A stretch of DNA of 64,000 nucleotides from Caprimulgus europaeus (lineage: Eukaryota > Chordata > Aves > Caprimulgiformes > Caprimulgidae), in assembly GCA_907165065.1 (NCBI GenBank), contig OU015526.1, forward strand, positions 72,191,723-72,255,722, given 5' to 3'. The notes beneath the pieces were generated by a model. That model had not been told where the DNA came from. It saw only the letters and a list, made by a program, of their open reading frames with translations, and did not search any database. Position numbers and translations under genes: made by a program. How positions within the stretch are numbered: position 1 is the stretch's first letter; each line of letters begins with the position of its first letter. Shown one piece after another: positions 38,249 to 51,420 of this stretch.

Positions 38249-39495
38249 GTAAGTGCCTGGGAGCTCTTAGATGAATGGAAGTACAGTTCAATTTCCAAGC
38301 AAGACTTCAGCATCACATTGCCTGGTATTGGATTTTGAATGCTTTGGACTCTATGATTTTTTTATAAATGCTACTTAATATGCAAGCACTATGAGATTGT
38401 ACATTAACTGGAGAAACTGTAATTTATGGCAAGTTTCACATATTTGGCTAAACTGAAATAGAGAGCTAGTCTTTCACTATATGGCTTATTCTCAGGCATC
38501 ATAACATAGATCTCTTTGCCCAACGAAATTACATGCTTTCACAATCAGCACCCTGTCTACTCCTGACAGTTTTCTTGGATCCTTAGATTTTTTTTTTGTT
38601 CTCTCACTGCAAAGCCCTGTTGAAACAAAACCAAGATAATACTCTTCATCTTACAGTGCATCACTGGACAGACAGTTACCAAATGACAGATATAAGAATA
38701 AACAGAAAAGAATAGAGGATCTGTGTTCACTCTTCTAGCCACTACACAGCAGACTTTTTTCGACTTCATGTTTGTGAGACTCAAATTTCATTGTGGCAGG
38801 GAATGAAAAAAAATATGTTTTTCCTTGTTTTGAATCTATCCTTCTCAAATAATGTAGGATCAAGATATCTGAGGCATGACTATCAGATGGGAAAAAAAGG
38901 CAGACAGACAGAAAACTGAGTCTAGAGTTATGAATATGAAAATTTAAGTAAATAATGAGCAGACCAAATGATGAACACAGACTCATATGAAGAAATAACT
39001 TTTCAAACTTTGTGCTACAGCCTTTCTAGAGTTTTTAAAAAAAAAAAAAAGTAAATGTCCTTACTGTAAGTTTTCCATTTAGCTTTGTGCTCTGGGTAAA
39101 CCATGTTTCTTCTAAGGAGTAGAGGAAAACCTAGTGTGGAGAATTCTAATTTTCCATTAGTTTCAACAGGAAGTTACAGGTTTGGGGCCTTCGTAGCAGA
39201 ACGTGCTGGAAAGCAACCAGGCTAATTATGAAGAAGGGAAGGGAGTAAAGAAGATTCCTCTTTTCTAGGCCACTGAAGGATGAAGCAACCCAAAGGTAGA
39301 GACAGATTTTGCAGGCATATGAGTAGAAAAGAACAATGCTTGCAAAGCAGCATATCCTGCAATCCACCTACTACACCAATACCATATCCCTTTGAACAAG
39401 AACTTGGAGAGCAGCTGCACTGAAGGTCATACACATGGTGACATATAGAGGAAATACTGATTTTGGTGCCAAGGAGGTTCTACAACATGAGGTAA
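38249..39495. other. AT-rich noncoding DNA, nothing recognised
   Basis: Short open frames only. A 14-A tract lies near 39038-39051 and a somewhat GC-richer patch at 39160-39430 without recognisable identity. Confidence 0.6.
39491..39495. repeat. Target-site duplication GGTAA, left copy
   Basis: Matches GGTAA at 40084-40088 exactly; flanks the solo LTR starting TGTAGTGGGTC. Confidence 0.92.
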
Positions 39496-40083
39496 TGTAG
39501 TGGGTCTGGCTGGAATGGAGTTGATTTTCCCCGTGGCAGCCCTCAGATTGCTGTGTTTTGTATTTGGTGGCTCGAGGGGTGTTGATAACACAGCAGTGTT
39601 TTGGTTACTGGTGAGCAGTGCTAGCACAGCACCAAGGCTGGCTCTCCCACATTTTCCCCAGTAGGCTGGGAGGGGGGAAGGTCTTGGGAGGGGACACAGC
39701 CAGGACAGCTGACCCAAACGGACCAAAGGGATATTCCATACCATATGACGTATGCTCAGAAATAAAGCAAGGAGAACAGAGGGGGAAGGGAGGGCATTCG
39801 TTACTTCCGTTTGTCCTCCGGGAACCGCAACGCGTATGAAGCCCTGCTTCCCGGGAAGTGGCCAAATATCGCCTGCTGATGGGAAGTAGAGAATAAATAT
39901 TTTGTTCTTTTGCTTCTGCGGGCGCAGCTTTGCTTTGCTTCTATTAAACTGCTTTTGTCTCGATCCACGAGTTTGGTTTTTGTGTTCCATCTTATTTTCT
40001 CCCCTCCCCACCTTGCTGAGGAGGGGGGTGATAGAGTGGGCTTTGGTGGGCACCCAGCATCTAGCCAGGGTCAACCCACCACA
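39496..40083 (+). mobile_element. Solo LTR (endogenous retrovirus-derived), plus strand
   Basis: A 588-bp unit starting TGTAGTGGGTCTGGCTGG and ending CAACCCACCACA, with an exact 5-bp GGTAA duplication on both sides. It is GC-richer than the flanks. U3 contains CCATATGACGTATG, a CRE-like TGACGT half site. AATAAA occurs at 39892-39897 and ATTAAA at 39943-39948; in this avian LTR type the latter, followed by CTCGATCCACGAG-like U5 sequence, is the more likely poly(A) signal. No retroviral genes are attached. Its 5' half resembles the LTR type at 16157 in layout, but the two are clearly different families. A 215-codon minus-strand open frame across it is a chance product of GC-rich sequence. Confidence 0.93.
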
Positions 40084-40088
40084 GGTAA
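40084..40088. repeat. Target-site duplication GGTAA, right copy
   Basis: Exact match to 39491-39495. Confidence 0.92.
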
Positions 40089-43000
40089 TGACAGCTGAAT
40101 TTAGGAGCTACTTTTTGGTATGTGCAGTTCTCTCTGAAAACGTTCATTGAAATTTAGTGTTAGTGAGAAGTCAAAAGCAATATAACATAAATGGTCAGGC
40201 AGAACCATACCATACATGCATTAGATAACAAATGTAGCTATTTTTAAATTATTGTTAACTTTATTGAGCAAACCTACATAAAATAATAAGAAAAAAGTAA
40301 CTTCTTGCAAGACTCCTCTAACATCATAAAGTTCTCTCTAGAGGTAATAAGCATTTTGCAAAATGACCATATCTACTTTTTGAAATCTTCTCTATCTCCA
40401 AATTCTCTATGCCTTTCCATAAATTCACATTGTTTCTAAGAATGGCTGTTTTTGGATACCACCTCCTAGCATCCAGAAAAATCCTTCTCCTATAAGGCTT
40501 TGTACTTAAGCCTTTTTCCCCTCCATCTTTTACATATCCTTAATAAGCATTTAATACAAGGAAACTCCAAAATCTATAGTCAACAGATTCAGGGTCTTGG
40601 TACAATTTGTTCTTAGAATAGAAATAAAATTGTATGGCCAAGGAAAAATTAAATATTATTCAACAGTCATAATTTTTAAGCAATTTTAGGCAGCATTTAT
40701 CTTTCAGATATAACAAGCACCTAAGTTTCCTTTTTACCTAATCTGCATCCTCTAACAACTAAGCTGCTTTAAGACTTCTCACTACCGATATCAAAGTGGA
40801 TACTCCACCTATTCAGGTAGCATCCCCTCATTCCTGCCAAAATCAATTCTTTATTTGCTTCGGGTTTCTTACCTAAAGAGATTTTTGGGGGAGGTTGGCA
40901 GGAAGCCAGGAAAATTCCCTGAAAACATCATGCTATGTCAAAAATAGTCTGAATTAATGTTGCTGGCATTGTCTTTGAAAGTACCACTATCCTCTTAAAT
41001 AGCCAGTATCTGCCAGATATTACTATATTATTTGTGCTTCTAAGGAGGAATGTGTCTGATATATGCCAGAATGATAGTATCATTGCAAGGAAAAAAAAAA
41101 GAAAATCAGCATTTAGTGTATTTAACAACAGCAAAATGAAAACAAACCATACCAACACTACGCAATATGTTCAGCAGGCTACAGCAGCTCCCATTAAGAG
41201 TAACTCCTGTGATGCTTGCTGTGGCGTACATGATTTTTCCAAAAGTCATGTCAGGCCTAGCAGCTTATTTTTGGCTCTGTTATCTTTGTGTCTTTGAAAT
41301 TGCAAGAGTGCCATATTATGATTGACATATTACCTGACACTACTGCTCTGAATCAAATTATTCTTGTTTTTAGGATCTGTGAATACTATATGACTTTCCT
41401 GACAATTCATTTTAAAAAAATGGTAAGCATTATGTGGGGCTTTTTATTACCAGCATGGATGCAAGCAGCCTTACAAAGGCAAGAAAACATAAGTGCATGT
41501 TCTGATGTATTCCTCACATGGGTCATTCTCTTTGATCCTCACTGCAAAGTACTACTACTATGAGAATCATATAACAAATAAGAGACCATTATTACCAACA
41601 AAGTCAAAGGAGATTATGGCAAAATAGTACTCAGGACTGGCATTTGTATCTACAAGCAACAAAAATCCACTGTGTTTTTTATAGGCCAACTTTTGATCTT
41701 ACATATTTCATTATCTGTACTTGAATAAAAACCTAGGTGTTCAGACTGGTTTGCTTTTTGAAAAAACTAAAATGCACAGAAAATACTAATATTTTTTCAG
41801 TAGAAAAGTTAGAGATGATAGACAAGCTTGAGGATTTTTTTCTATTATTGAATTGAAGCACATAATTAAAACCTAAATTTTACCCAATTATTTTAAGAAA
41901 TTGAAGTTCGTATATGTTGTTAAATAGTAAGTGTCCACTAACATCTCTCTGAAAGTGGATTGAGAAGGATTTAATTAGCTGCTGACTTTCAACTCTTCTC
42001 TACGAAATTATTTACCAAACGTGACTAAGAGTGCAAAAATCACATAATGGTCAGGATATTTTGTGAACAAAGAATGGTCTTGCCTTTGAATTCCATTTTG
42101 CCAGTTTTTAAATAATGTGATGCTAATCTCAACTAACTCCAATCACTGAGTCATGTTTCTTATGCTCCTCAGCTATCTGACAAAAATGTAGGTTTGGTGA
42201 TGCTCGTATATTTGATGGCAGCAGTGAGATCTCTATAGCTGATCTGTTAATAGTTATCCAACTCATATTGGCTTCTTGCAGGATTCTTATAGGATTGCTA
42301 TTTCTCAGTTTCTCTCCCCTTTCTCAGTTTCTCCTCCTCCAGTTGTATTCTGCAGCACAATCCTTAATCTGCTCATCTCGAGAATTAAAATGGGAAGCAA
42401 AATAGGTTATCTATTCACATATTCATGACCATTTAAAGCTTGTCAATCTGTCTCTTTGAAACCTGCCTAATTTTCCTGCATGCAGTTTATTTTAATAGAA
42501 TATTATCTATCAAACCATAGTTGTACAGTATTTTTTTTAATTCCCCTTGTTAAAGGAACTTGGGAATTTAACTTTTTTTTCTTAAAATTACATCTAAAAT
42601 TTTCATCCATCATTCATTATCATCTCAGTGTTTTTCTTTTATGAAAAGTGATTGTGTAAAAAACCTGCGACAATACAATCCCTCAGGCTTGAATTTTACT
42701 TGCATAGAATTATTGATAAGAACAGCGTAACGTGTCTTTCTGATGAAACATGTTTTTTCATAAACCATGCTTATTCATTTATTAATAATGAAAAAAATTG
42801 CCAGGAGCTGTGTTTCTTATGCTTCTGTGTAAGAACGAACTGCCTCAAGGCTAAACATCTCCTACAAAATGTCTTCCCCTCTGGATAGTGGCAACATCTT
42901 CATGCTACTGATTACAAATAGCCTCTAGATCTATTATTGTGTATTATTATAGTGTTTTTGGAATAAAAACTTTTTACTCTCTCTATTTTTGCACATTTTC

Positions 43001-44298
43001 ACACCTCATTCATAAAGAAGATCCCTGTAATGAATCGTGCGCTATAAATCACACCAATGTGTAATATTTCAGAATAATTTCTAGGAATTCAATGGAATAT
43101 TCCACTGTATAAAGTAAAAAGTCTACAAGAGTCCTATATGATGGCAGTATGGGACATGTAACTAGTATGGAGCCAAAGAACTACAGTTTTTCAATCTTTC
43201 TTAGCTGCACTATTGCCTTCAACAGATCCAAGACACAGCAGGAAAGTTGACCCCTTGCCAAATATGTAATGTGAATTCATACCTAACCTCTCCCATTTAT
43301 GCACTGAATGGCCTAGTGAAGTTTCCCCACATCAGAGTTAAAGATGTTATGAGCTCACAAATTTGTCAAAATAACTTTAGAGAAAGTAAATGTTACCTTG
43401 AGTTTTTTTCAAGTACTTTGACCTTATGCAACTCCTATTTTGGAATCATATTTTAGGTTAATATTTCTTCCAGATTTCTAATGAAGATTTTCATTACATT
43501 TGGGATTGCTGTTATATGGCAACAAATGTCTCCCTAGCACTGTACAGATTCCCATTTATCATGGTAACACTTTTTCAACTGCAGTTGACAGCAGAAGAGC
43601 AAAATGTAATTATCATGACTATACTGAGATCAAATCAAATAGTCTGTTGTGCTCATATCAAAGTCAATATTACTTCATTTTTAAAATAAGAGTTCTTATA
43701 ACAAGTTCTAATAAGTTAACCACAAAATCTATCTGCTCAGACGGGAAAGAATCACCTACTAAACACCACTTATTGTACCACTACTTGATAGCAACCATGA
43801 TAGTTCTAAATAGAATGGACTTAAATCTGCAAGGCAGGGTCAAAGGAATGGCCACATCTGCTTGTAGTTTTTGCCAGAAAGGTGATGAGTGATATGGTTA
43901 ACTGTTAAGATACAAGGATTACATAAAATATTCTACAAAATACATTAAAAATGAATTCTAGTTAAGGCTGTTGGCCAGTTCCCAAGCACAGACTGAATCT
44001 CAGTACATTAAGGGCTTCTCCCAACAATCACGTAAATCAATAAAAAATATTTACCTGTAGAAAGAACTAATTTATAGAACTAGAATTGCATATTACAGAA
44101 TATAAACATGTCTTCTGCTGTTATTAAAACTCATTAGATAAACAAAAGCCGGGGTCAAGCCAGTCAGTCCTATTGAATCCGCATTCTCCAACACAGCTCT
44201 GTCCTGTCTGGAAGTTTCTGACCAGGTGTAATTATACTTATCTGCTTTGCAAAGGCCTTTTGAGAGTTACAGATGAAAAGTGCAATGTTAGAACTATC

Positions 44299-44315
44299 TA
44301 TTATTATTATTATTT
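44299..44315. repeat. (TTA)n microsatellite
   Basis: About five TTA/ATT units. Ordinary trinucleotide repeat. Confidence 0.85.
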
Positions 44316-45970
44316 AGCCCTATTGAACTTCTCTCTGAAGCCCATGGAAAAAGGAAGGGAAGTTTAGATATTAAGAACACAATATATTCATATAGCTAGG
44401 GAAGAACTGAATTAAGCAATGGCCTCTCATACTGCAACCATAATCCAAATTTGAGTAAGTGAAGGGAAAGGTAATACAACCATTAAAGTAATTTGCCAAT
44501 AAACTGGGAGTCTTAATTAAGACTTCCCGCTCTACTGCTGGTTTTCTGCAAGACCTCATTCAGCTGACTCAGTTACAGCAGCCTGTATCACACAGCATGG
44601 CCTGCAAGAGGGTCTTGAAGCTGGTTAACTCTTAAAGTTGTGGTACCTTATGACCTGGCCAGCTCAGACAGCTATGCCACACTCCCAGCTCCTGCACAGA
44701 ACTGGCTCTGCTTCTCTGCACCTACAGTATAAACATGCAGTCCACTTCCCAGAAATATTGATACTAGCACCTGTTTTCCTTGTAATAACTGCATTAGAAG
44801 AGCTATATATTAAAATTGTTCTCAGTTCATGAAGTAAGGAGAGCATAATAGTGAAAGTATCCAGTTTCTCATTGTTTGTTGCTACACAGCTCAAACCTGC
44901 CCCATTTCTTAGCTCATCCTGAATTTCTTAAGTCATGCTTCTGTCACCATTATGATATCTTAATAAAAGGGAAGGTGGAGTTTTCTTCCTAACTGACATT
45001 TGTCACTTTGAAGATTCAAGGCAAAGGTGCTGTTAAAAGGTCTGATCCAGCAAACACTTGTACAAGAAACGCTAAACGGCAGCAGCTTCCTTTTTTTCCT
45101 GATGTTTAAGTACCTACTTATTCCCTAAGATGCTCTATACTGTATGTCTTTTATGTGCAATCAACTAAATCTGTTTAATTATTTAGTAGGTAAAACATTA
45201 TAATTTCAAATACATTATAACAATAATATTCATTGCTTATTTATAAAATTTTTGTTCTATGAGACATCAAACTTGGCTGTATTGTGGTATCTAAATAAAT
45301 ACACATATTGAAACCATTTCACTGTTTATAGTCAAGAGAACAAGAAAATCAGGTTACAGTATTTATTTTAAATAGATATATTTTATTTATTGTTGTTTTA
45401 TATATTCTATTATGACCCTCGCAGTACCCAATATCTTCTAAGAACATATTTTTCGTTGACTTTGGCAGAATTATATTCTCTTGGATTGTTTCTCTGGGAC
45501 ACTGAACAGAAGCCAACAACTCACCTTAAAATGGTAAAATTTAATATTACCTGAAATGCTGTATTGTACAAAGCTCAGCAGAAGCATCCGTTTAGAAGGT
45601 TTTATGTCTTGATATCTTGGCCAAAATTCAATAAGGTCAGTAATTATCAGGCCCTCGAAAACCTGTTTGTAACAATATAGAAGCAAAGTAGGTTTATGAA
45701 TGTTTCAGAGAAGCTGGGCCAGATTTCCTCACACCAGTTTCAGCTCCATATCAAGCCTGCACAACAAGTAAGAAGTTCCCTACATTAGTATCTCCAAGAT
45801 TTGTCCTTGAAACAAGGAAGCCATACATTTTGATCCTCCATTATGAGCATGAAAGAAAGCACATCAGACCTCATAATTCTCGTGATACACTTTAGTCTTG
45901 ACCAAAAGCTGAATTTCTCAAAATTATATGCAGAGAGTGAGCTGCTCAAATGACACCAAAAAGAAAGCAA

Positions 45971-46041
45971 CTGCCAAACAAAAACAAACGAAAAACACAA
46001 AATAAAACTAAACAAAAAAACCCACACATAAACCAAACCCA
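45971..46041. repeat. A/C-rich low-complexity tract
   Basis: A run of CAAA, AAAC, AACAAA and CCCACAC-type sequence with no other content; it makes a spurious hydrophobic minus-strand frame. Confidence 0.8.
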
Positions 46042-49000
46042 AGAAAATACAGTTCTACATCATCAAACTTACTACTCTGCTTACCACTTCTCTAGCAGTA
46101 GGGATTGAAAAAGCCCAAGATGAGAAAAGTCTTGACAAACAGCCAGCACAATGCTTCAGTCTGGGCTACACAAACTTCCAAAAATCCATAGGTTTGGGTC
46201 ACACATATCCCTGCTGCAGGTTAGAACAACTTTAGTGTTAGATAACTCCATCTGCAATTGTCTGATTTCCAGTTACCTGGTGCAAAACTAGAACCTCTGA
46301 AGCATACTTCACAACAAGAAAAATGTTACAAATGTACTGGAAGTAAATGAAGACACATTTTATTACAGGGCAGTTTAAAACTGAAGTAGCCACTTTGTAA
46401 CATGAAGTCTTTGAGACTACGGTCTTAAATATTGATTTTGTATTCATTATCATTGACAGAAACAATTCTACTTTTGCTGAATGTATTAAATATGACTTTA
46501 AACAGAATAAGGCCTTTTCAGCAAGAAATTTTACATCTATCTGTTTATAAAACTAAAATTAAAGCCACTAGAATTAAAAAAAAAAAAGAAAAAATAACAA
46601 AGGGGGTTTTCAAAAATTTAAAACTCTATCATGCATAAATGGAGTTCATCAGAGGAAATAATTTCCCTGCAGAAAACACTCTATCTTTTGTTTTATGTAA
46701 GTTAGCAACATGAATATTTTATTTAGTGAAAGTGCTGTTACCCTTTTGCATTTCATTGCTTCAGATAGGCTATTTTTTTTTTCTTTTCTATTCTCTTTGC
46801 TGTTCATGTCTATTGCAATTACAAATTTTACCATAGCTTTGTAGATATTAAGAGTATGGAATCCGGCATTAGCAGCAACTATATCTTTTGTCCCTAACAT
46901 TCTTTCTAGAAAGTAGACCAGAAGAAATGTGCATAAAGGACAAACCACTGTGTAAAGAGTAATTATTCTCAAGATTTTCATAATCATTTGGAAGACATAT
47001 GGACTATCATTGTCTTCAGGTAGTTTTGGTTTTTCTCAAAACTACTTTCAACCTGCCCAAAATTTAACAATTACAGAGAAGGTAGTAAAAACACCCACAT
47101 TGTATATCCACGTTAAAACAATAGCCTAAATGAATACTGAACTGAATTTACCACTGCGATGTGTTTCAGCTCCAGAATAGGAATAATAAAGACTCAGTAC
47201 AAGGGATAACATATTGCACTGCTGAGAGCTGTTGCACAAAGCTGTGAGCAAAATAGGCTACAAAAGACCCTATACAAAATGGTATTTTAAATGAGTTTAA
47301 TCTCAAGAAGTTTAAAAGTAACTTTTTTGATCAAGTTGAACATTTGGAGGAGGTAGGCTATTTGACTTATATGCAGTTCCATTATCGTTGTAAATTCTCT
47401 TACTTGGAATGTGAAAGTCTGAGTGACTGCTTTTCTCAGTGTTGTTGGGGTTTTTTTTCAGTCATTTTTACAGGACTTTTTTTAAGATTGAACATTTACA
47501 GAAAATAGATGTATCATGAATCCGATCTTCCTCCTAAACAGAAATATACTTTCTTCTCAGATGTGATCTTCCACATGTACTTTTTAAACTGCAGAGAGTG
47601 AGAAGGGGTGAGGGTGTGTCACACCAAGGGCGTGTCAACAGTTCGTATTTAACACAAAGCCTCTGAATCACCTGGGTGTCTGAGTAGCAGAGGGTAGGCA
47701 CTTTTTGAAGGCAGTAGTTCAGGACAGCAATATTAAAACAGCACTGCCCCTGGCTAGTTAGCTCTGCCAATCCAGACTAAATTGCATAGGCTTAAAGTCA
47801 AACAGATTTGTACTGTTTTCATTGCCAATGCTAAATTGCTAACTCCTGGACCTACATACAGCATTTACATTGCACAGGATGTGCAAGCCACACCATTCAG
47901 TTTCTGTTGTACGTAGAGGTTTGATTACTGAGGAAAAACAGGATTGAATTTATGCTGGCTAAGGACGACATAATTTGAATCATGCTGCAAGTCAAACTAC
48001 CAGCATGCTTTGTCAAGGGACCACAAAGATCAAGTCACTTTCAAATTGCAATACAATAAGCCAGCACCAAAAGATTTTGCCACCTTAGTCAAAAATCATC
48101 AGGGAAAGATTTGTTCACCAAAACACTTGAGTCTAATCATGCAAAGAAGAAAAGACCAGCCACTGTCCAATAATAGTCATCCAGTAACAAGCATTGTGTG
48201 TAAAAAAACCCATCGGTCTCTGAGATCATTGCCAAAGATCCAACTTTATTTACTGCTGAAGTTCATAAAACTTTGAGATCTGATATGTTTCAAAATATTT
48301 TTCATTTCAGTTTTCTGGTTTTTGTCTTCATCCTCTAAAAAAAGATTTCCAAATTGTTTATTGTGAGAGTATGAAAGTGTTTGCATAGGGAAAGACTGAA
48401 AATTCCCACAATAAGCACATAAGGACAAGAGCACTCCATGCTTAGAAAGCTTAAAAAATTGTCTCAAAGACATGCATCAATATTTGTTCCATGTTCTACA
48501 GTTAAAGGTCTATAAAGAAGAGTAACTTGTTTGTGATTACAGCCAAACAAGAATAGCAAAATTTAATCTTTTAAATAAGTTATTAGCTCATCAAGTGGTG
48601 TAAAGGTGATAGTTTGGCAATATGTAAGATGGGAATTTTAAAAATTAGTTGGGTAGGAGAGTATGGAACTTCCGAGAGAACTTTACTTCCTTATTCAAAA
48701 TTTAACTATTGCAGAATCATAAGCTGAGTTAGTTAACTGCTTAGTTTTACAGTATCGCAAATGATATTACATATAGACCTAAAATCATTACAGATATTGA
48801 TGGTTATTTGCTAGTAAGCCTCATGTCTCTTTAGCTTTTCCTCTCTCCATCTACTCCAATTTGTCTTTAATTCTTTCAGTGTCCTTAACCTCATTAGTGG
48901 CTGTAGGGATCGTGAAATTTACTTTGCTGGAAATGGCAGTAGTGCAGTATAAATGCCTAGTCATCTCTCTGTTAAAATTTTCAAAAGTAAGATGGCAAGA

Positions 49001-49336
49001 AAATACAGCAGAAAACATCTGCCCCTTCCACTACAATAAGTTTTTTTGGATTTATATATAAGAGACTTATAATTGTGGGAGGTTACTCTCATGAAAGAGG
49101 CTGAGGATATTTCAGAATCTAAATCCTGAATGAAGATGACAAAAGTTACTGTTGATGACATTTATAAATTAATTAGTAAATGTTATGTAGAGCAAGAAGT
49201 TTTAATTCCTTTAGATAGTCTGAACTTTCTAGCAGTCCTTAGGGTCTTCTGTATTCAAAAACCACAAAAGCTTTTAGGTCAACTGTCTTCCCAGCTCTGC
49301 AGTTGCAGACAGAGTAAAAAAAGAAATATTGCATTC

Positions 49337-49340
<4 letters not shown>

Positions 49341-49386
<46 letters not shown>
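49341..49386. repeat. (AT)23 microsatellite
   Basis: Forty-six bases of uninterrupted AT dinucleotide, the longest perfect simple repeat in the window. Uninterrupted runs of this length are usually polymorphic and can extrude a cruciform. The flanks are ATTCATTT and TTATATTAG. Confidence 0.95.
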
Positions 49387-49392
<6 letters not shown>

Positions 49393-49761
49393 TAGAAGGA
49401 GTCTCTTTTCAATTTAATATCCTAGACAGAGAAACAATAAACAGCCCAACGTCATTCATGGCTGAAGTTGCTGTATTAGCTCACTTTTAAAGACAACCCT
49501 ATACGTGGGCCAAATAATCAGTGACCATAAACTCACACCACAGTGCTTTTTGAGAGAGATGATTTTCTAGTTCCTTCATACCAATTTCTGCATTGGATTG
49601 TCCTTTAATTATACAGCCGTAAAACAGTGCTATTCCCTGTATTTTAATGCAAAACATGGAAAAGAATGGCATGATTCATAAATAGAATCTTGTGCTAATT
49701 CTCAAATCTATCGCTGAAAGCAACAGAGTTTAACTTCATTTCAAAGTGGCTACTCACTTTG

Positions 49762-49766
49762 TCCAT
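49762..49766. repeat. Target-site duplication TCCAT, left copy
   Basis: Exact match to 50631-50635; flanks the LTR beginning TGTGTTGGGTT. Confidence 0.92.
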
Positions 49767-50630
49767 TGTGTTGGGTTTGTGTAGGAGAGAGGGGAAGGTT
49801 TTTGGTAGTGGGAGAAGGGGCTACATGAACAGTCCCTGTGAGAAGCTTCAGGAAGCTCCCCTGGCTCCAAGGCGTACCCCCACCCAGCCCAGGCTGAGTT
49901 AATTAGCAATAGAGAAAGGCCTCTTCAAATCCATATTTATGAAGCAAAAGACTGTCTTGAAAAGAAGGTGGAGAGAACCTGGAGGAGAGGCCATTAACCT
50001 GAAAAAAAGAAAACCTTCAGCCTAAACAAAGAGAGAGCTTCATTTCCAGGAGGAAGGAGGAGAAGGGGGAGGACAGAGAACCTCAGACATCCAGTTCAAC
50101 CACACAGAGTAGGAGAAGACAAATGAGGTTCCCTGCAGCCCATGTAAATTCAACAGCGGAGCAAATACCCCACGTGCAGGACTCCATGCTGGAACCAGGA
50201 ACTGTGCCCAAAGAGGTCCCCGAATCCATGGGAAGCTGGCGTTGGAACCCTTTGTTCCTGGACTTTCATGCTAGGAAGAGCGGCAGAGGTGAACTGACTG
50301 CTGCCCCTGTCCCCTGTGCTGCTGTTCGGGAGAAGGTAGAGAAATCAGGAGCACAGTGATTTGAGCCCAGGAAGAAGGGAGGGGTGGAGGGTAGGTGACA
50401 TAAATGTGGTTGTTATGTCTCACTGTGCTACTCAGATGATTGGTAACAAATTAAATTGATTTTTCTTCACCAAGTTGAGTCTGTTTTGCCCATGACCATA
50501 ACCAGTGAGTGAGTCCTTCCTGTCCTCACCCTAATCCATTCCTGCTTTGCTGTGATTCCCTTCACATCTCAGTGGCTGGGGGGAGTGAGTGCAGGACTGC
50601 ATGGTCTTACCTGGGGGTGAAACCCCCACA
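49767..50630 (+). mobile_element. Solo LTR (endogenous retrovirus-derived), plus strand, 864 bp
   Basis: Starts TGTGTTGGGTTTGTG and ends AAACCCCCACA, with an exact 5-bp TCCAT duplication on both sides. The GC-rich middle contains degenerate direct repeats of a CCATG...GGAGC/GGAAC type (about 50120-50260). I recognise these as the eroded remains of tandem units seen in avian LTRs with this terminus. ATTAAA at 50450-50455 is a likely poly(A) signal, followed by a U5-like CAAGTTGAGTCTGTTTTGCC segment. No retroviral genes are attached. The three LTRs with perfect 5-bp duplications (this one, 35528 and 39496) appear younger than the decayed copy at 13080. Confidence 0.93.
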
Positions 50631-50635
50631 TCCAT
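50631..50635. repeat. Target-site duplication TCCAT, right copy
   Basis: Exact match to 49762-49766. Confidence 0.92.
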
Positions 50636-51342
50636 TAAACCGTATTTCAAAAAAACAGCTTGATTTTATTCTCAGACTCACATTGCTTTACTCTCTTTAC
50701 TTGTTATGACATCACTTTTGACAATAAATATTTCACATAATCTTTTAACTGGGTTATCAGAATCTAAACACTGGACGGACAGAAGCTAATGCAGAGAAAT
50801 AATTTTTCTGAGTTGGACTATTTCCTAATTGCTTATTATTCTCTTGCCAGAACTCAAGATTTAAAATTCCAACTTCTTCAAAGCTTTAATGTTATTTGGA
50901 TCTCTTAAGCATTTATATTTAATTTCACAGCAGTGTCATAATTCAAGTTGTATATGTTAATGTCTGGAGCAGATAGTTGTCGATTTATTTTCTTTCAGGC
51001 AAACTGCAAATAATCTCTTAAGAGATTTGCTCACAATCCTTGTCTTTGAGTTAATATATTTGCAGTGAATAAATTAAAAAATTATTTTTTAAGGCTCTCT
51101 TGAGTTTAAATACTTCATTCAGTTTTAAAAATTTATATAGAATTTTTCCTATGAGAAGTAACTGGGAATGAACTCACTAATGATATTTTAAGGAGTTACC
51201 AAGCAGGTCAGCTTCAGCACTAGACTACAGATTGCAATGATAGCCAAACCGGCTACAGGCCAGGTTTGACAAGTTAGAGCAACCTCTTGGGGTACCTAGA
51301 GCTAAGTTTCATCAGAGAAAACAACAGCTAAGAAGGGCATAG

Positions 51343-51379
<37 letters not shown>

Positions 51380-51420
51380 AAAAAAATATACATATGCATA
51401 TATGTATACAAAAATTAATT
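50636..51420. other. AT-rich DNA with a long poly(A) tract
   Basis: No gene seen. The right end holds a 32-A homopolymer and an AT-rich near-palindrome just before the next LTR-like block. Confidence 0.6.
51346..51377. repeat. Poly(A) tract, 32 A
   Basis: Thirty-two uninterrupted A residues, followed by TTAAAAAAATATACATATG. It could be the tail of an unidentified plus-strand retroposon ending near 51345. However, the roughly 150 bp upstream match nothing I recognise and no poly(A) signal precedes it. Confidence 0.9.

Larger units (their letters stand above)
40089..49761. other. AT-rich noncoding DNA, no gene recognised
   Basis: Nearly 10 kb with only short unrecognised open frames (largest 130 codons, 43500-43892 plus). 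No LTR ends, CR1 tails or RNA genes seen. Simple repeats are listed separately. On the minus strand, a pyrimidine-rich acceptor-like run near 47580-47610 precedes only about 25 open codons and was not called. Confidence 0.6.

Noticed and set aside
39427..40074. 215-codon minus-strand open frame as a gene
   Set aside because: It lies almost entirely across a solo LTR on the antisense strand; the openness comes from GC-rich LTR sequence, and no domain is recognisable.
43500..43892. 130-codon plus-strand frame
   Set aside because: No recognisable domain; composition follows the local base content; a single frame of this length is expected by chance in 64 kb.
47534..47612. Minus-strand exon after CTTCTCACTCTCTGCAG
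   Set aside because: Good pyrimidine tract, but the open frame after it lasts only about 25 codons and no consensus donor follows.
50123..50359. 78-codon plus-strand frame as a small protein
   Set aside because: It is the repeat-bearing middle of the 49767-50630 LTR.
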